Assembly (NCBI GenBank): GCA_031213475.1
Contig: JARUPZ010000005.1
Location: 8,056,988-8,120,987, forward strand
Source: Nereocystis luetkeana
Taxonomy: Eukaryota > Sar > Phaeophyceae > Laminariales > Laminariaceae
Reading direction: 5' to 3'
Length of the DNA stretch: 64,000 nucleotides
The translations under genes and the position numbers were made by a program. The notes beneath the pieces are model-generated. The model searched no databases and was not told the DNA's origin. It saw only the letters and a list, made by a program, of their open reading frames with translations. Of the stretch, positions 23,501 through 36,794 are shown piece after piece (the first letter of the stretch is position 1; every line of letters starts with the position of its first letter).

Positions 23501-25188
23501 GCCGAGTCACAGCTTTAGTAATTTCATGTACGTACTGTGGTTTGTACCCGAAAACATGCATGAACGGCAGTCTACACTACAGCAGTAATATGCTTCTACG
23601 AGTAATAATAAATTGCCTCCGTACTGGATATGAAATACGAATAGGTGTGGCGTACTGCTACCCGAGTGTTGGGTACGGTACATCAAAACCCTGAACCCCG
23701 AACCCAAGGAAACGCTTGGTAAACGCTTGGGATTATACCGGTATCACTCAATCCCACAATATGTTCGTACCAGGTACTATCTACTACTGTATGTACCACT
23801 TCTGTGCTGTGCATGTTCAGGAACTATCGACGAACACGGCGACTTATTGTACGACAGCAGTAGGATGTCCCGTGCTCCGACTTGATGTTTCCGTCATCAT
23901 ACACCAAGTGCCTTGTACCCTGGCACCTGACAGGCACCTGACACCGCCGTATGATGCGTCTGACAAGGTAACATATCCACCCCCTCCGGCGTTTTTGGCA
24001 TATGATAACTTGGACGACGGGTAGAGTGTGCGCGCCGAGGGAACCGTCTCACGTTGAAAACCTTGCGTTGAGACATTTCCAAACCCACAATTTTCGTTGC
24101 GTGTGTACCCCCCCCCCCCCCCCTCCCCCTAGCCTCCCCCTAGCAGGATGCAGCTCACCCTTCATGCGACTCGCCCAACATCTCACGTTTCGCTTCGCGC
24201 TCGGTGCAAGCAATGTATGTCTGGTCGGTGAAAACCGGACGTGCTCCGTCCCGGCATTGTAGGGATGCTAGGGTATATGTTTTTACGACTACGGCCATGC
24301 ATGATAATGGGCACCCCCCCCCCCCCCCCCCTTGGACCCTTTCTGCACCGCAGTCCCGTGGGTGGGGTCAAACTACTCACCACATGCCCCTAAATATTAC
24401 AATCGTTTTTTTTTTTTTAGAATATTATTATACAAACATTCCGTATATTCATGGACAAGACTGGTATTATTTGTTGTGGCTTGTCCCCTTAAACGTTCCT
24501 GCTGTTTCAAAGGGGTAAAGGCACGATGTGGAGAGAAAAAAGGCCCGGAAGTTCATCCCAATCTTTACGGTTTTGCGGTATTACTAGCTTTGAGCGTTGT
24601 GCTCTCGTCTGATCGATAATTGTTCGGCGGTGATTTTGTGTCAATCCAATACGAAAATACTTGGCTGGCTTGATGTTAGTGCGATACTCTTCACTGACTT
24701 GCACAACGTGAGAGGTATACGTATGTAGGATATCGCTCCAGGGGATCTAATTTCTATCGGTAAAATGCCCCATCGATGGTAGAAACGACCGCGATGCCAC
24801 TACCCTGTACCCTCCTAATCACTAATATCAGACCACATTTTTTTTTTATTTATTTATTTTTCTCATCCCATTCATTATCTTCGCACATCTTTTTCTCTCT
24901 CTCCTTCCCACTCGTAACTCAGATCCGGGCTCACATAGCAGGCTCTTCTCCCCATTTCCCGCTACGGTACGTGCCTTCATTTTTATCGCGAGAAGATTTC
25001 AGCATTTTTTTCCCTCGTCGACTCGCATCGAATTGTGCCTACCCACGCTGCAAGGCGCTCTCAACAATTGAATCCTTTTTTATTTTTATTTTTGCAAATA
25101 AAGTCAGAGTCCGACCCTAGACGTAGATATCATACGTGCATAAAAATAGTGGTTTCATGTGAACATATGACGACACGCACGGACTACC

Positions 25189-25240
<52 letters not shown>

Positions 25241-28200
25241 CCATCCCATTTATTATCTTCGCACATCTTCTCTCTCTCCTTCCAACTCGTAACTCAGATC
25301 CGGGGTCACATAGCAGGCTCTTCTCCCCCCTTCCCGCTACGGTACGTGCCTTCATTTTTATCGCGAGAAGATTTCAGCCTTTTCTTCCCTCGTCGACTCG
25401 CATCGAATTGTGCCTACCGTTACGTACTACTGGTATTAATTAATTTATCAATAGTACAAGCGTGTTTACGCAGCAAAGGGGGAGGTGGGATTCATCTCGA
25501 CGGATGGATGAAAAGTGTGAATGGACTGCTGTGCGATCTACAGCTATGAATAGAGTACTTTTTTTATACTGAGGTATCGCGTCGCCTCCACTCTACTATA
25601 TACGTGTGTACCTGGTACCTGGTACGTATTATGGATTGAAACTAAGTACGTGAGGCCTTTCAGCGACGGCCGGAGACTAAAGACTGCACCCAAGGACGTG
25701 GCGTTATTACCCCCGCTTTTGATTCTGACAGACCGTATCGGCATAAGAAACCTGCAATCACAAGATAGGGTAACATTTTTTTTTCTGGCGGAGCGAGAAG
25801 GGGGTGGGCTTCTTGCTATCCCCTGCACGCGGCAAACGCCTACTTGAGGCTACGATCAGCAGACGTTCTGCTTTTTGTTTTATTTATTATCCTTATTTCT
25901 GGGCCACCTTTATCAAATTTCGTTTTCTTGTTGGAGGGCCGTTGCCACTACTACTGTATCTCAACACGGCATGCAAGTACAGAGAGCAATCAAGGGTCTG
26001 CCATAAACCTTCGTCTCCCTACACCCTCGGTTCTCCTCCACACCAGTAGATGATGGTGTTCTTTCGGATGGCTTTCCTTACGGGAATGGCAAGATGGGGC
26101 TTTCCGCTCTTTCTTTTCTATGCTCGTAGTACTGTCAAAATTCTGGAACCGCTCTTGGATTTCCGCGTTTTGGTTCCACCCTTTCTGCTCGATATTACTC
26201 TCGGTGGTTCACGTAAATGCCTACTCCTTGTAAAGCCGTTCATGTATTCGAAAAAAATGAAAAGCCTACCTGGTAAACTGCTGTGAGATCGGAAAAATTA
26301 AAAAAAAAAAAAAAAACTCGTGTATTCACGCATCTATAAGATGACATCGCGTGTATGATGTGACACACCTGGTGTGCTTGGTGCGGGGGCGTCGCGATGT
26401 GACGACCTCGCTCTTTTCCCGCTTTTTTTCCCTCTCCTTTTGCCACCTCCTGTGTCCTGTACGTATCGTGTTTGTCCCGTGCCCCGTTGCTCCGTGCCCC
26501 ACCGCTCTATGTTTTCCCTGTGTATGCTCTTGTGTCCCCGTGCCTTCATGTATACCTGGTACGGCGGTTACAGGAAGGGATTGCATTCTTGGCCGCCAAC
26601 AAGCTGAAGGAGGGCGTCACCGAGACGGCGTCTGGGCTGCAGTACAAGGTGCTCAAGTCGGGCGCCGAGGGCGGAAAAACGCCTCTCAAGACGACCAAGT
26701 GCCTGTGCCACTACAAGGGTGCGTGTTGTGTCGTGTGTTGCTACGGGCTCATGGCAGTTGTTTTTTTGTTTTGCCGCCGTAGCCCATAGTCTAGGTGTGC
26801 TGTGTTTCTGTTTATTCCGTATTTTTTTGTCGCCTTCTTTCGCGGCGTCTGTTAGCCGCGGCCCGGCGGATGCCCGTTTTTCCCTGCGCATGTATCTGGC
26901 ACCGCGAGTTGGGCTTAATTTTTACTTACTACCCGATTCCCGCGATGTTCCCAAGATACATGTGCATTTCCGATGATGTATGCCTGGTATACCTTTCTCT
27001 CTTTTTTAGGTTGTGAGGAGATGCATTTTCCCTCACCATCAACAGTTAGTCTACTACGTAGTGTATATATTTTAACAACAAATGACAGGTACGTACGACA
27101 TAATAATTCCACTCGACATATCAAAATCGGCCTTATCATGCCGGATCCTATGCAAATAACTTTTTTTTTGTGATTGAAAACGGAAGTAAGTTGGGTTTTT
27201 CACTGAGACAACAAATCCCACCACCATCTTCTCGTGATTTTTTTGGTTTTATCTCATCGGGGGATTAAAAAAAAACAGAACATAATTGAGATTTTGAACT
27301 CCACGACACGACCGAGCCATTCACGCCGGGTTGGGCGGAACGGAATGTGGAACCTCCGGGGGAGCTGCTTAAGGGATTTCCTAGTCGCTGGACCAGCGAG
27401 GAGCTTTCGCTCTCACGGAGCGTGACGTGCTTGCGGCGGTCGTCGTCAGAAAACTACCCGTTAGATGGTTTTGATACCGCTGCAGTCCCGTCCTATTCGT
27501 CCCATTGTTTTGCCCAGAGCAGCTGCAGTTGGGCAGCCGCAACGCACGCGATGGTGGCCAAGGTACTGATGCCCTCCCTCCCTCTCCCTGGTGGCCGATG
27601 CAAGAGTGCTGTGTCCCAGCTGTGTACAAGAGTAGCCGGGCACGTGGCGTCGTGACCCGTCATGAGCTCAGTCTATACATAACCCATACAAAAATGTCTA
27701 ATGCCTCCGAGGTCTCGTGCGAAAGCGTTTTCAATCCCCTTTCTGAAGTATTATCAAGTGGTTGAAAAAGGCCGCAAAAAAATGGTCGAACAAGATCATC
27801 GATAAAATCGAGAGGAACATTTTTTTCCCATAAACAGGCCCCATAAGACGCAGTTCTGATCGCTTTTGATGAAGTTTGGGACAAAATACCCGAAACCCCC
27901 TTAAATATGAATATACAATCACCCAAAATAATACCAGGTATTGTATAAGATCCGGCCTCAGGCCGTAAAAGAGAGGATTCAAGAAACCGGTATTTGTGTG
28001 GGAGGCTAAATATATACTGATGATGGGTATAATACATCGATTCCGCTCAACAAGTTATCAATCAGCCCTTGGCAAGCCGTAAGACAAAATATTACCAGGT
28101 ACAAGAAAATTGGCTCGTAGCGGGGAGGCGCCTCTTCCATAAATGCGTACCGATTTCGTGGTATCATCGGTATCTCGAGACTGCCGAGGGGTTATTTCGA

Positions 28201-31200
28201 ATCGTGTTGGTGTCATCGACAGCTGTCACAAATGACTGCCAGCTTCGCCATGTACGAGTTAGTGTACTGTTTTGGTGAGGGAAATACGTCTTGTGAAGAA
28301 CTCAGGCAAACGCAAGTGATGGTTTCGATTAAACCGACTATGAGGGGGATTTTTTTTGAGCCGTCGTTTTCCTAAAGATTATTTTTATAGCTTTTGAGGC
28401 TCCAGAAATGTGTCCAATTATGGAACCACCTGTACTGCTGCTGCTGCTGTGGCATTCGTTCATTGCCCGGTGATCCAACTATTGTGGCTTCTGATTTTTT
28501 GTAACGTGTTTTATGTACGTACGTACCATAGCATTGGCTGGTCTTCTTTGTTGCGCCAAAGAAGGCAAAGCCAACCCCCGCCGCGCCGCCGCGAGCGTCG
28601 TCTCGGTACCCAACTCCCGGTAGATTTCCGCCATCGCTGCTGCTGCTGCTGCTATCGCTGTCATGTTAGGGAGAAACACATATTACACGAGCGCCGTAGC
28701 CCGCAGGTACAGTACAGCTCGCCGTAGGTATGGTGCTTTTGACGTTGGTGGCGGATATACTCGGCAGATGGGCAGCAGTAGTACGGCTGCTGTAGTGATA
28801 GTACCCCAAATTCAAGTCACTCTCCGTTCCTGGAGGTACCATAGACCGCGCAGAACTCGGCTCAGTTCTGCGAGGGTCCGCCGAGTTTTGCCTCCTATAG
28901 GAACTGAGACCAAACCTATGGTTGATTTTCCTGTCCCATATGAGATGGTCATGATTTCTGGGCCTGCGAAATCCGTTTTAGAGCCGCAGTTCTGTTTTGG
29001 GGACAAACCAGTCAAATTTCAAGTAATTTGTCCCCAAAACGGGGCTGCGGTTCTAAAGGGGTTAAAAAATCCCATAGCAGTTAAGTCTTATCACTACTGT
29101 CATCGGAAAGGAGAGCAGGCCACAGCCTACCACTTCTTCGAGAAAATAGTGGAGGATCTCTGTGTACGAAACGAACATGACTGAACCTATGATAGGCCAA
29201 TCAAACACAATCAGAGCTAATGGTTGGCGTTAAGTCCCTTTGTCTCGCACCTGGTGCCAGGTATGTGTCAACCATTCTGATAAGAAGTCGTAAGCTCTAC
29301 TGCTGTAGAAAAAGGCGGTGCTCGGATAATGATATGAAGAGGTAAGGTTTTTACCACTCACCACTCATTAATACGTGTATGCGAGAACATGGTTGAGGGC
29401 CACTACTTCGTGTGGTGTGTGGTGTGTGTGTGTGTGTCCTCCACATTTGTGCTCCCTTATTTCTGCCATTAACAATATATACCCGTCGATTGTATTGTAG
29501 GACGACCGTCCCTCTCATTCTGAAAGTCCCGATGCTAAAGGCCGAGGTGAATTGAGACCCTGCAGTACCGGTGCGTGGGTGGGTGTGTGACGTGGACCCT
29601 CAGGGCGGAACACCTTGCCAATCTTCGAACGGCTCACCACCAATCCCTCTTGCGAGCCATTGGCTGCCAGCGCCGAATTCGTGCCGACAACGCCACCCTC
29701 CCGTACGCGAAGGCCCTCAAAATGACGTTCTTTCGTTGCGGGAGCATCGGAACGACCATCATCCGTAAACGGCGGCTCTTTCTTGCGGCGGCCGTGGCGC
29801 GGCGAAGCAAGGAGCGATTGCCCAGTCCGGTAGTGTTCGGGACGATGGCTGGTGGGGAGAACCCGAGACCTGGCCGACAGTTTGAGACTTGGCATAGATG
29901 TATAGTCGTAGACCTTAGGGAGTTCCGAGCCACCGAGGGATGAGCGGAAGGAACACTCCCCCTGGGTGTTTAGAGTTGAGACCGCGCTATGGTCCACTGC
30001 AGAAAAAAAGGCAGGGGAGTGGTGCCGGGAGGCCCTTGAAGCAGCCGAACGGTTCATGGGGAAGTAGCACAAGGATGAGGCACAGCTGAGTAGGCAGCGT
30101 CGCGTACCCGCCGTGGGAGGTGCCCAAGGGAATGGAGGGAGGGGGGGCAACAGGCGGAGTGGAAGGAAACCCGTCCAATGGGAATGAGCGCAGGCGCGGG
30201 GGGGGGGGGGGGGGGCAGAACGAGTCCAAGGGAAACCGCGGCTGACGAAAGTAGGAAGGAGATGGCAGACAGGGTGGCAAGGCACCAGGCCGCAACTGAA
30301 ACATGCCTATGCTACTCGTGCCGTTCGAACGTGATTTTCCTTCGTGGTATTTTTCTTCTGCGCTTTGATCCTCCCCGATGTTCTTATTGATACTTTTTTT
30401 TTTAATCGTTTCCCCTCAGTTCCTTTGTGGCCGAAGTCTTGTGAGCGTGGGCGGATGACGAGCCTGCTTTGCTTGTTGTCGTTCTTGTTTCATGTTTCGT
30501 ATCGTCTATCGCATCCTCTCCGCGGGGGGAGCATGGTTGACGAAAGCAGGACGGAGACCGCAGGCACGGGTAGCGACCGACGAGTTGTAGACCCTGTTTA
30601 TGCCATGAACACTCGTACCTCAAATTTTTGCGGCTGCCTGGAGTGTGTGTTCTTGTGCTTCGGTTTGCCTGTTGTTTCCCTTGTTGCTCACTTAGTCTTG
30701 ACCCCTTTAGAACCGCAGTCCCGTTTGGGGACAAAACTACTTAAAATTTGACCGGTTTGTCCCCATAACGGCACTGCGGTCCTAAAAGGGTTAATTAACT
30801 CTGTTTATGCATGTATCGGTATCGTTTCTTTAGCTCGTTCTGTGTTGTTCGCCACTTTCCCTACCGAGGGGCACGACGCCTTTTGTTTTTCTTGTTTTAT
30901 TTCCTTTTTCTTTCGCATTTATGTTTTGTGTTTGCTCTCTCTTATAGAATGTGTATGTCCTGCCTGTATTTTTCCAGTACGATGATGAACGTGGCATTGC
31001 ATTGTCCACTATGCTTACTGCAAAACACTAAGGTCTGTATCTGGTACTATATCTGTGGCGTAGTTTTTGTGACCAGAGAGCGTGTGTTCTCTTCAGGATT
31101 GATCTAAGGATTGAAGAATGGTCTCAGACACTGGTTGTGCTTGGACGCCGACGGGTAAAAAGAACGGTTTAATGTGAAGAACACACACAACATCCAGCAC

Positions 31201-34200
31201 AACCAGACTCCGTGCTGATTCTTCAGTACAAGCTCTGTGGTCACTGCTGCTGTGTGCCAGACGAAGATGGAACTACCGATGTATGAATGTACGAGTGTTC
31301 AATGGTAACAACCCGTACGATAAGCCATTCGGACCCAATCAAACATGGGTCGGAAATAGGGCCTTAGTCTCGTACACGTATATACGCACAGAATATGTGG
31401 GGAGATCTACGGATTAGGAAAACCGGTTTTTGTGGAATCCCTGGTATATGATATGGATAGTGGGGTCGTGCGTGCTTGGTTCTTTCTGGCGGGGCGCAAC
31501 CCACGCATGCTCTTCTTGCAGCCTGTCGCAAAGACATGAAGCTGTCGCGGAGAACTATTTCGGCTGGAACGAAAACAACACCTCTTACGCTCTTGTTGCG
31601 GCTGCTGCTGTCAAGTTGGTTGATGTTTTCGTATGCGTGCATCATATCACCCCAGGGCATGTGGACGGAGCGGGACGGAGTGCTTTGATGAGATCAAGAT
31701 GTTACTATTAACAAGAGTATGTTCGCCCTCCCGCCGGCTCCACACGCGTGGTGGCCACATTTTCCGTGGAAGAAAACGACTATTAATAATAAAAGCAAAT
31801 AACGATTAAAACAGACACTTCACGATATACAGCAGTAGTATTGTAAACCAGCTGGTTGAATGAAGCCTGTCACTCCAAAAAATATCCACCACGAAATGCC
31901 GATCGCAGTATCTACTCGAATTTCACGTGAGTGGAATTTACACTGATCGCCTCAACCAGCGGAAGAGATCAGCATAGCCATAATTTCAGTCGAGGTCCTA
32001 GAGCTGGCGCTAGCGGCGAAAATGTGTCCCAACCAGCCACGGGCCTTAAAAAAATGTTCTAAAAAAGTAGGCGTTTCCGCTGAAAGAAGCTTTTTTTTTT
32101 TGTGTACACGGTATTTTTTCGGGGGCGCACCGGTTCCAGGTACTCCAAAGCATGAAAAACGTTTCGCGCAAATGTTCACACAGAAGTTACTCCGTAGGAT
32201 CGACACCATCTCGTACTTTCGCGCTAAAAGTTGGTCCTATGCCGAAACAAAGTAACTATTACACGAGGCAACGCAATGTTTGTTTTTTTTTGTTCACTTT
32301 TTGCCGCACGAAAGTCCAAATATTCACATCGTTCTTTTGGAGTTGAGACCCTGATATTTGGGCACACGTGTTCGGTAAACCCCTTGCCAGGCCGTTGACG
32401 GAGGAGTGTTTTTTGTTATTGTTTTCGTCTGCAGGAAAAAAAGGTCGTGTCTGGAGACTCGGCTATCCCATAAAAATGCGAAAACGAAAACATCTGACGG
32501 AAAAACAAAAAACAAACATACACCCCATTTTGGTGACGGGTGGGTTGGCACAGGGGTTACATCGAACACGTGCGACAAGTTCCAGGTTCTTATCTAGAAC
32601 AAAAAAACGTCGTGGATATTGGTGGTGAAGTCAATTTAGGGCGGTAGGCCTGAAGCAGCCAGTACGTACGTACCTGGTATGATACACCCGCAGCGCGATA
32701 CTCACAGCGGCCGACTCGGCTACGTACGCACATCGATATTTTGCGTATTTAACCCGTTTAGCAGCCCACTCCCGCTTTGAGGACAAACTACGTGACACAC
32801 CGCTTGTAGACGTCAGGAGACAATACTTTCGCCCCTTTTGACAGACAGCAACTTTGCCTTGACATACACCAAACTACGTGACACACCGCTTGTAGACGTC
32901 AGGAGACAATATTTTCGCCCCTTTTGACAGACAGCAACTTTGCCTTGACATACATCCCTTGACGGACCCCGAGTTACTAGGTTGTAGTGTGGAACAAGCG
33001 GCCCTGCACCCTTGACGGCGCACGTTTTGCCCTGCTTGACATGTCTCCTGACGCCTTCTGCGTGGAATTAGTTACCTGTTTTGTTTCCTTGGAACCTATT
33101 AGTGCGGTAGGTTGACAGATCACGCACTCGTATACCGGTACCTGGTATGTTTCTATCCCGTGCAGCGCTACTATTACAGCAGTAGCACTAACGTACACAG
33201 CAGCTGTACTGCTGTTGTATTGATGGTGCTGTAGTGCGTTGCAACGATTGATGGAGCCCTTTGCCACGACCGCCTTTTGTTGGGGTTGTGGTCGCAAGCC
33301 AGCACTGACGACCTTACCGATGGGGACGACAACGGTATTGATAACAGCAGTATTATAGAGTACTGCTGAAGTTACCAGTCGCGACGTCATCATTATATCA
33401 TTAGTAATGAATGCCGTATATAGTGGTTTGTCATGCCCGATATTCCGAAAATAGTTCATTTATTTGTGAATCAACCCCCCAAGCGACAGGTGAGCCACCC
33501 CGAGGACCCGATGAATGTAACCCAAAGAGTGGTATGGAGTATATACCGGTATATATATATATATATTTTTTTTCTCATCCCATTCATTGTCTTCGCACAT
33601 CTTCTTCTCTCTCTCCTTCCAACTCGTAACTCAGATCCGGGGTCACATAGCAGGCTCTTCTCCCCCCTTCCCGCTACGGTACGTGCCTTTATTTTTATCG
33701 CGAGAAGATTTCAGCCTTTTCTTCCCTCGTCGACTCGCATCGAATTGTGCCTACCCACGCTGCAAGGCGCTCTCAACAATTGAATCCCTTTTTTTTTTAT
33801 TTTATGGAGGACTTTTATCAAATACCTGGTAATAATAATCCGCTATTCATATTCATATGTACTGCTGTATTAATATCAATAGTATTGATATTTTAATAGT
33901 AGCCGAGAAAACGATCGTCGTACTGGTATCCACAGCACGTTTGAATATATACAAGGAGATGTACTGTGGGCAGGTGGTGGCCGCGGAAGGCGAAATAGTT
34001 AACCCCTATAGAACCGCAGTCCCGTTTTGGGGACAAACTACTTGAAAGTTGAGTAGTTTGTCCCCAAAACGGGACTGCGGTTCTAAAAGGGATAAGGAGA
34101 GAGAGCTGAAATAGGAAGCGGGACGAAAGAAGAGCAAACAAAAAAAAAGGAAACTACTGCTGTACGATCTTATGGGGGGGGAAATGATGTCGGCGCGCGC

Positions 34201-36741
34201 GCAACTACTGCTGTTGGAGGTGTGTCGCCCTACCAGAAGCGGGAGCGGTGCTCCGTTCCGAAAGGGATGCGTGATCGATGGCCAAATGATAAGAGGCGAG
34301 CTACAAATGAGTACCCCCCCCCTCATACGACTACGGCCATGGATGAGATCGAGTACATATCTCCTATCGAGTACACCCTCCCCCCTCCCCCTCCCCCGCT
34401 CACACGAAAATTGTTTGCTGTCCCCGAAGTTCAGACACAAAATGATTGGGAGTATGATCCAATGTCTGTGCTGCTGTGGTAATCGATTCCGTTATACGGA
34501 GACTTGGGGGTTTTATTGTGCGAGGAGGGATTCTTGTTCTGGGGGTGTGTCCCCGGATGGAACCTCCGCTTGGGTGCCTGGCCCGCCTTTGGCCTTTGGG
34601 GCAGTCGACGATGATAATCACACGACTATTAATAATGCATATGAGGGGGCCGATGATAGAATAGCACGACTGGTTTATGTTGGGAGCCTGTGATACCAAA
34701 AGGAGACATACACAACTGGTGTGTGCTGGGAGCCTGTGGTGCAAGGACACGGCAGTTTTATTTTGACCTCTGGTGCTCTCTCGGACGGTGGAGCTGCCAG
34801 CCACGCGGTCAGAAGGGGACTTGTGTGTGTTGGGAGCCTGTGATGCAACAAGAACTCGGCAGTTTTTCACCTCTTTTGTCCTCTTGAAAACGACAGAGCT
34901 GCAGGCCACGTGGTGTACGTTACACCAGCAGCACATACTTGGCACCCTGTTATAAAACAGACAACTATCCCCCAACTGGCAAACCCCCTCTGCCCACGCA
35001 ACAGTAACTACGTACCAGGGTACTTCTTCATTATTTTAATCATTCAAAAGTAGGTACAGCAGTGTGTGCAATAGACTGACCATCTTTAGACTATTTTAAT
35101 TCGACTGCTACTGCTGTAGAGCTGCAATAGCAGTTTTGTTGAAGAAGCTCACGTAAGTTGTCACTCGCCGTCGGTCCCTCCCCCCCCTCCACTCTCTTGA
35201 GTCTAGGCGCTCACCTCCCCCTCCCTCCCGTGTCTCGCTGCTGCTGTTGCTGTGCCATTGGTTACGGTATCGTTACCGGTTGTTTTTGTACGTGTCGGGG
35301 CTCGGTGCGCGACGCATGCATCCCCCCCCCCCCCCTCTTTTTTTCCTCGCGGGAGTCCAGGCACGACCATCACGGGGGAGGAGTTTGACAGCTCGTTCAA
35401 GCGAGGCAAGCCCACGGCTTTCGCCCCCAACCAGGTGCGCCGTACGACAGCTTTCTTGGGTTTATTTTTTGTCCACCCACCGTCTTTTGCTACAGATAAA
35501 GAGTACGATGCGAGAGTTTTATCAGTTATTATGGTAGTGATCCCTCCTGTGATCGTTTATTTGCCTCTTTTTTTTGTAATAGCCGGGGTGGTTTTCACCC
35601 CATCATCCGGGGTGGTTTTACCTTATCGCCCGGGGGTGGCTTATCTTGTCATCCGGGGTGGTGTACATTACCACCCGAGGTGGTGTACCTTACCATCCGG
35701 GGTGGTTTACCTTATCACCCGGGGGGGTTTATCTCATCACCCTTGGTGGTTTACCTTACCACCCGGGATGGTTTACCTTATCACCCGGGTTGGTTTACCT
35801 TGTCACCCGGGGCGGTTTACCTTATCACTCGTGGTGGTTTACCTTATCACCCGGGGTGGTTTACCTCATCACCCGGGGCGGTTTACCTTATCACTCGGGG
35901 TGGTTTGTTTACCTTATTACCCGGGGTGGTTTACCTTATGTTATCACCCTGGGTGGTTCCCCAACAGCGGGCTCTCCGCCCACGCCAGGTACCCGGTTGG
36001 TTCGGATAGTTGTGCTCGTAGTAGTGTTGGATGGGAACACTCGGCTAGAATAGAAAGCCTTTGAACCGCTCCTTGGGTACATACAGTATGACGCGTTCAT
36101 CGATGATAAGGGTATAGGTTTTAGCCCCCGTTCCAAGGCACTTCTGTTAAAAGAGGGCTGCGGTCCCGTTCGAGGACAAAACATTCACGCTCTGTGACAA
36201 CTTACCGTAAGTAGACGTGTCCTCGAAACGGAACTGCGGTCCTAAAAGGGTTGATAAGAGACGGAAATACGACCGGGACTTCATATTCATGCGCACCGTT
36301 TTCTGCACAACCGTTGACCGGTCGACTCGGGGGGCGTCGGTGTATACGGGACCTCCAGCCCCACAAATCGCTATTCACAGGTCTCCCCTCATGGGGGCTT
36401 TTCCTACTGCGGTACTTGTGGTTCGGGCGCCCGCGACGGGCCTCGCTCACGCTCCACGACGACCGTGGGAACGTCAACGCTGACCGCGGACGACCACCGT
36501 AACCTCGGGCGCCATGACATCAACCGCAGCGAGTGCGCAAGAACGACGGCAATCCTTTCACGTACCATAACGCCGACAGCAACCGCAAAGGACAGCGGTA
36601 ACATGCGCCTACTGTAAACAACCCGACGATGACGATGACGATGGCGATATGAACCCGCTCGTTGCAGAGCACCGACCGCTGGCGTAGCAACAACCAATGC
36701 CTCTCGCACCGAAAACAGCCACAGACAGCAACTGCTGTTGA

Positions 36742-36794
<53 letters not shown>

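Noticed and set aside
24142-24320. 5S rRNA gene (CTACGGCCAT phrase)
   Set aside because: Only about ten bases resemble the 5S start; the internal control region and overall fold are absent.
27347-27655. 102-codon plus frame in FKBP intron 2
   Set aside because: All three forward frames are similarly open in this GC-rich patch and no family is recognised.
29515-30285. 256-codon Pro-rich minus frame
   Set aside because: It is the shadow of the LINE tail on the plus strand plus a G-run read as poly-Pro.
35585-35960. CRISPR array
   Set aside because: Units are contiguous without unique spacers, and the window is eukaryotic. The same applies to the other arrays.
35252-36064. 270-codon plus frame through the 22-bp minisatellite
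   Set aside because: Only 35361-35434 is family-like (FKBP exon 3). The remainder is intron minisatellite, open in all frames.
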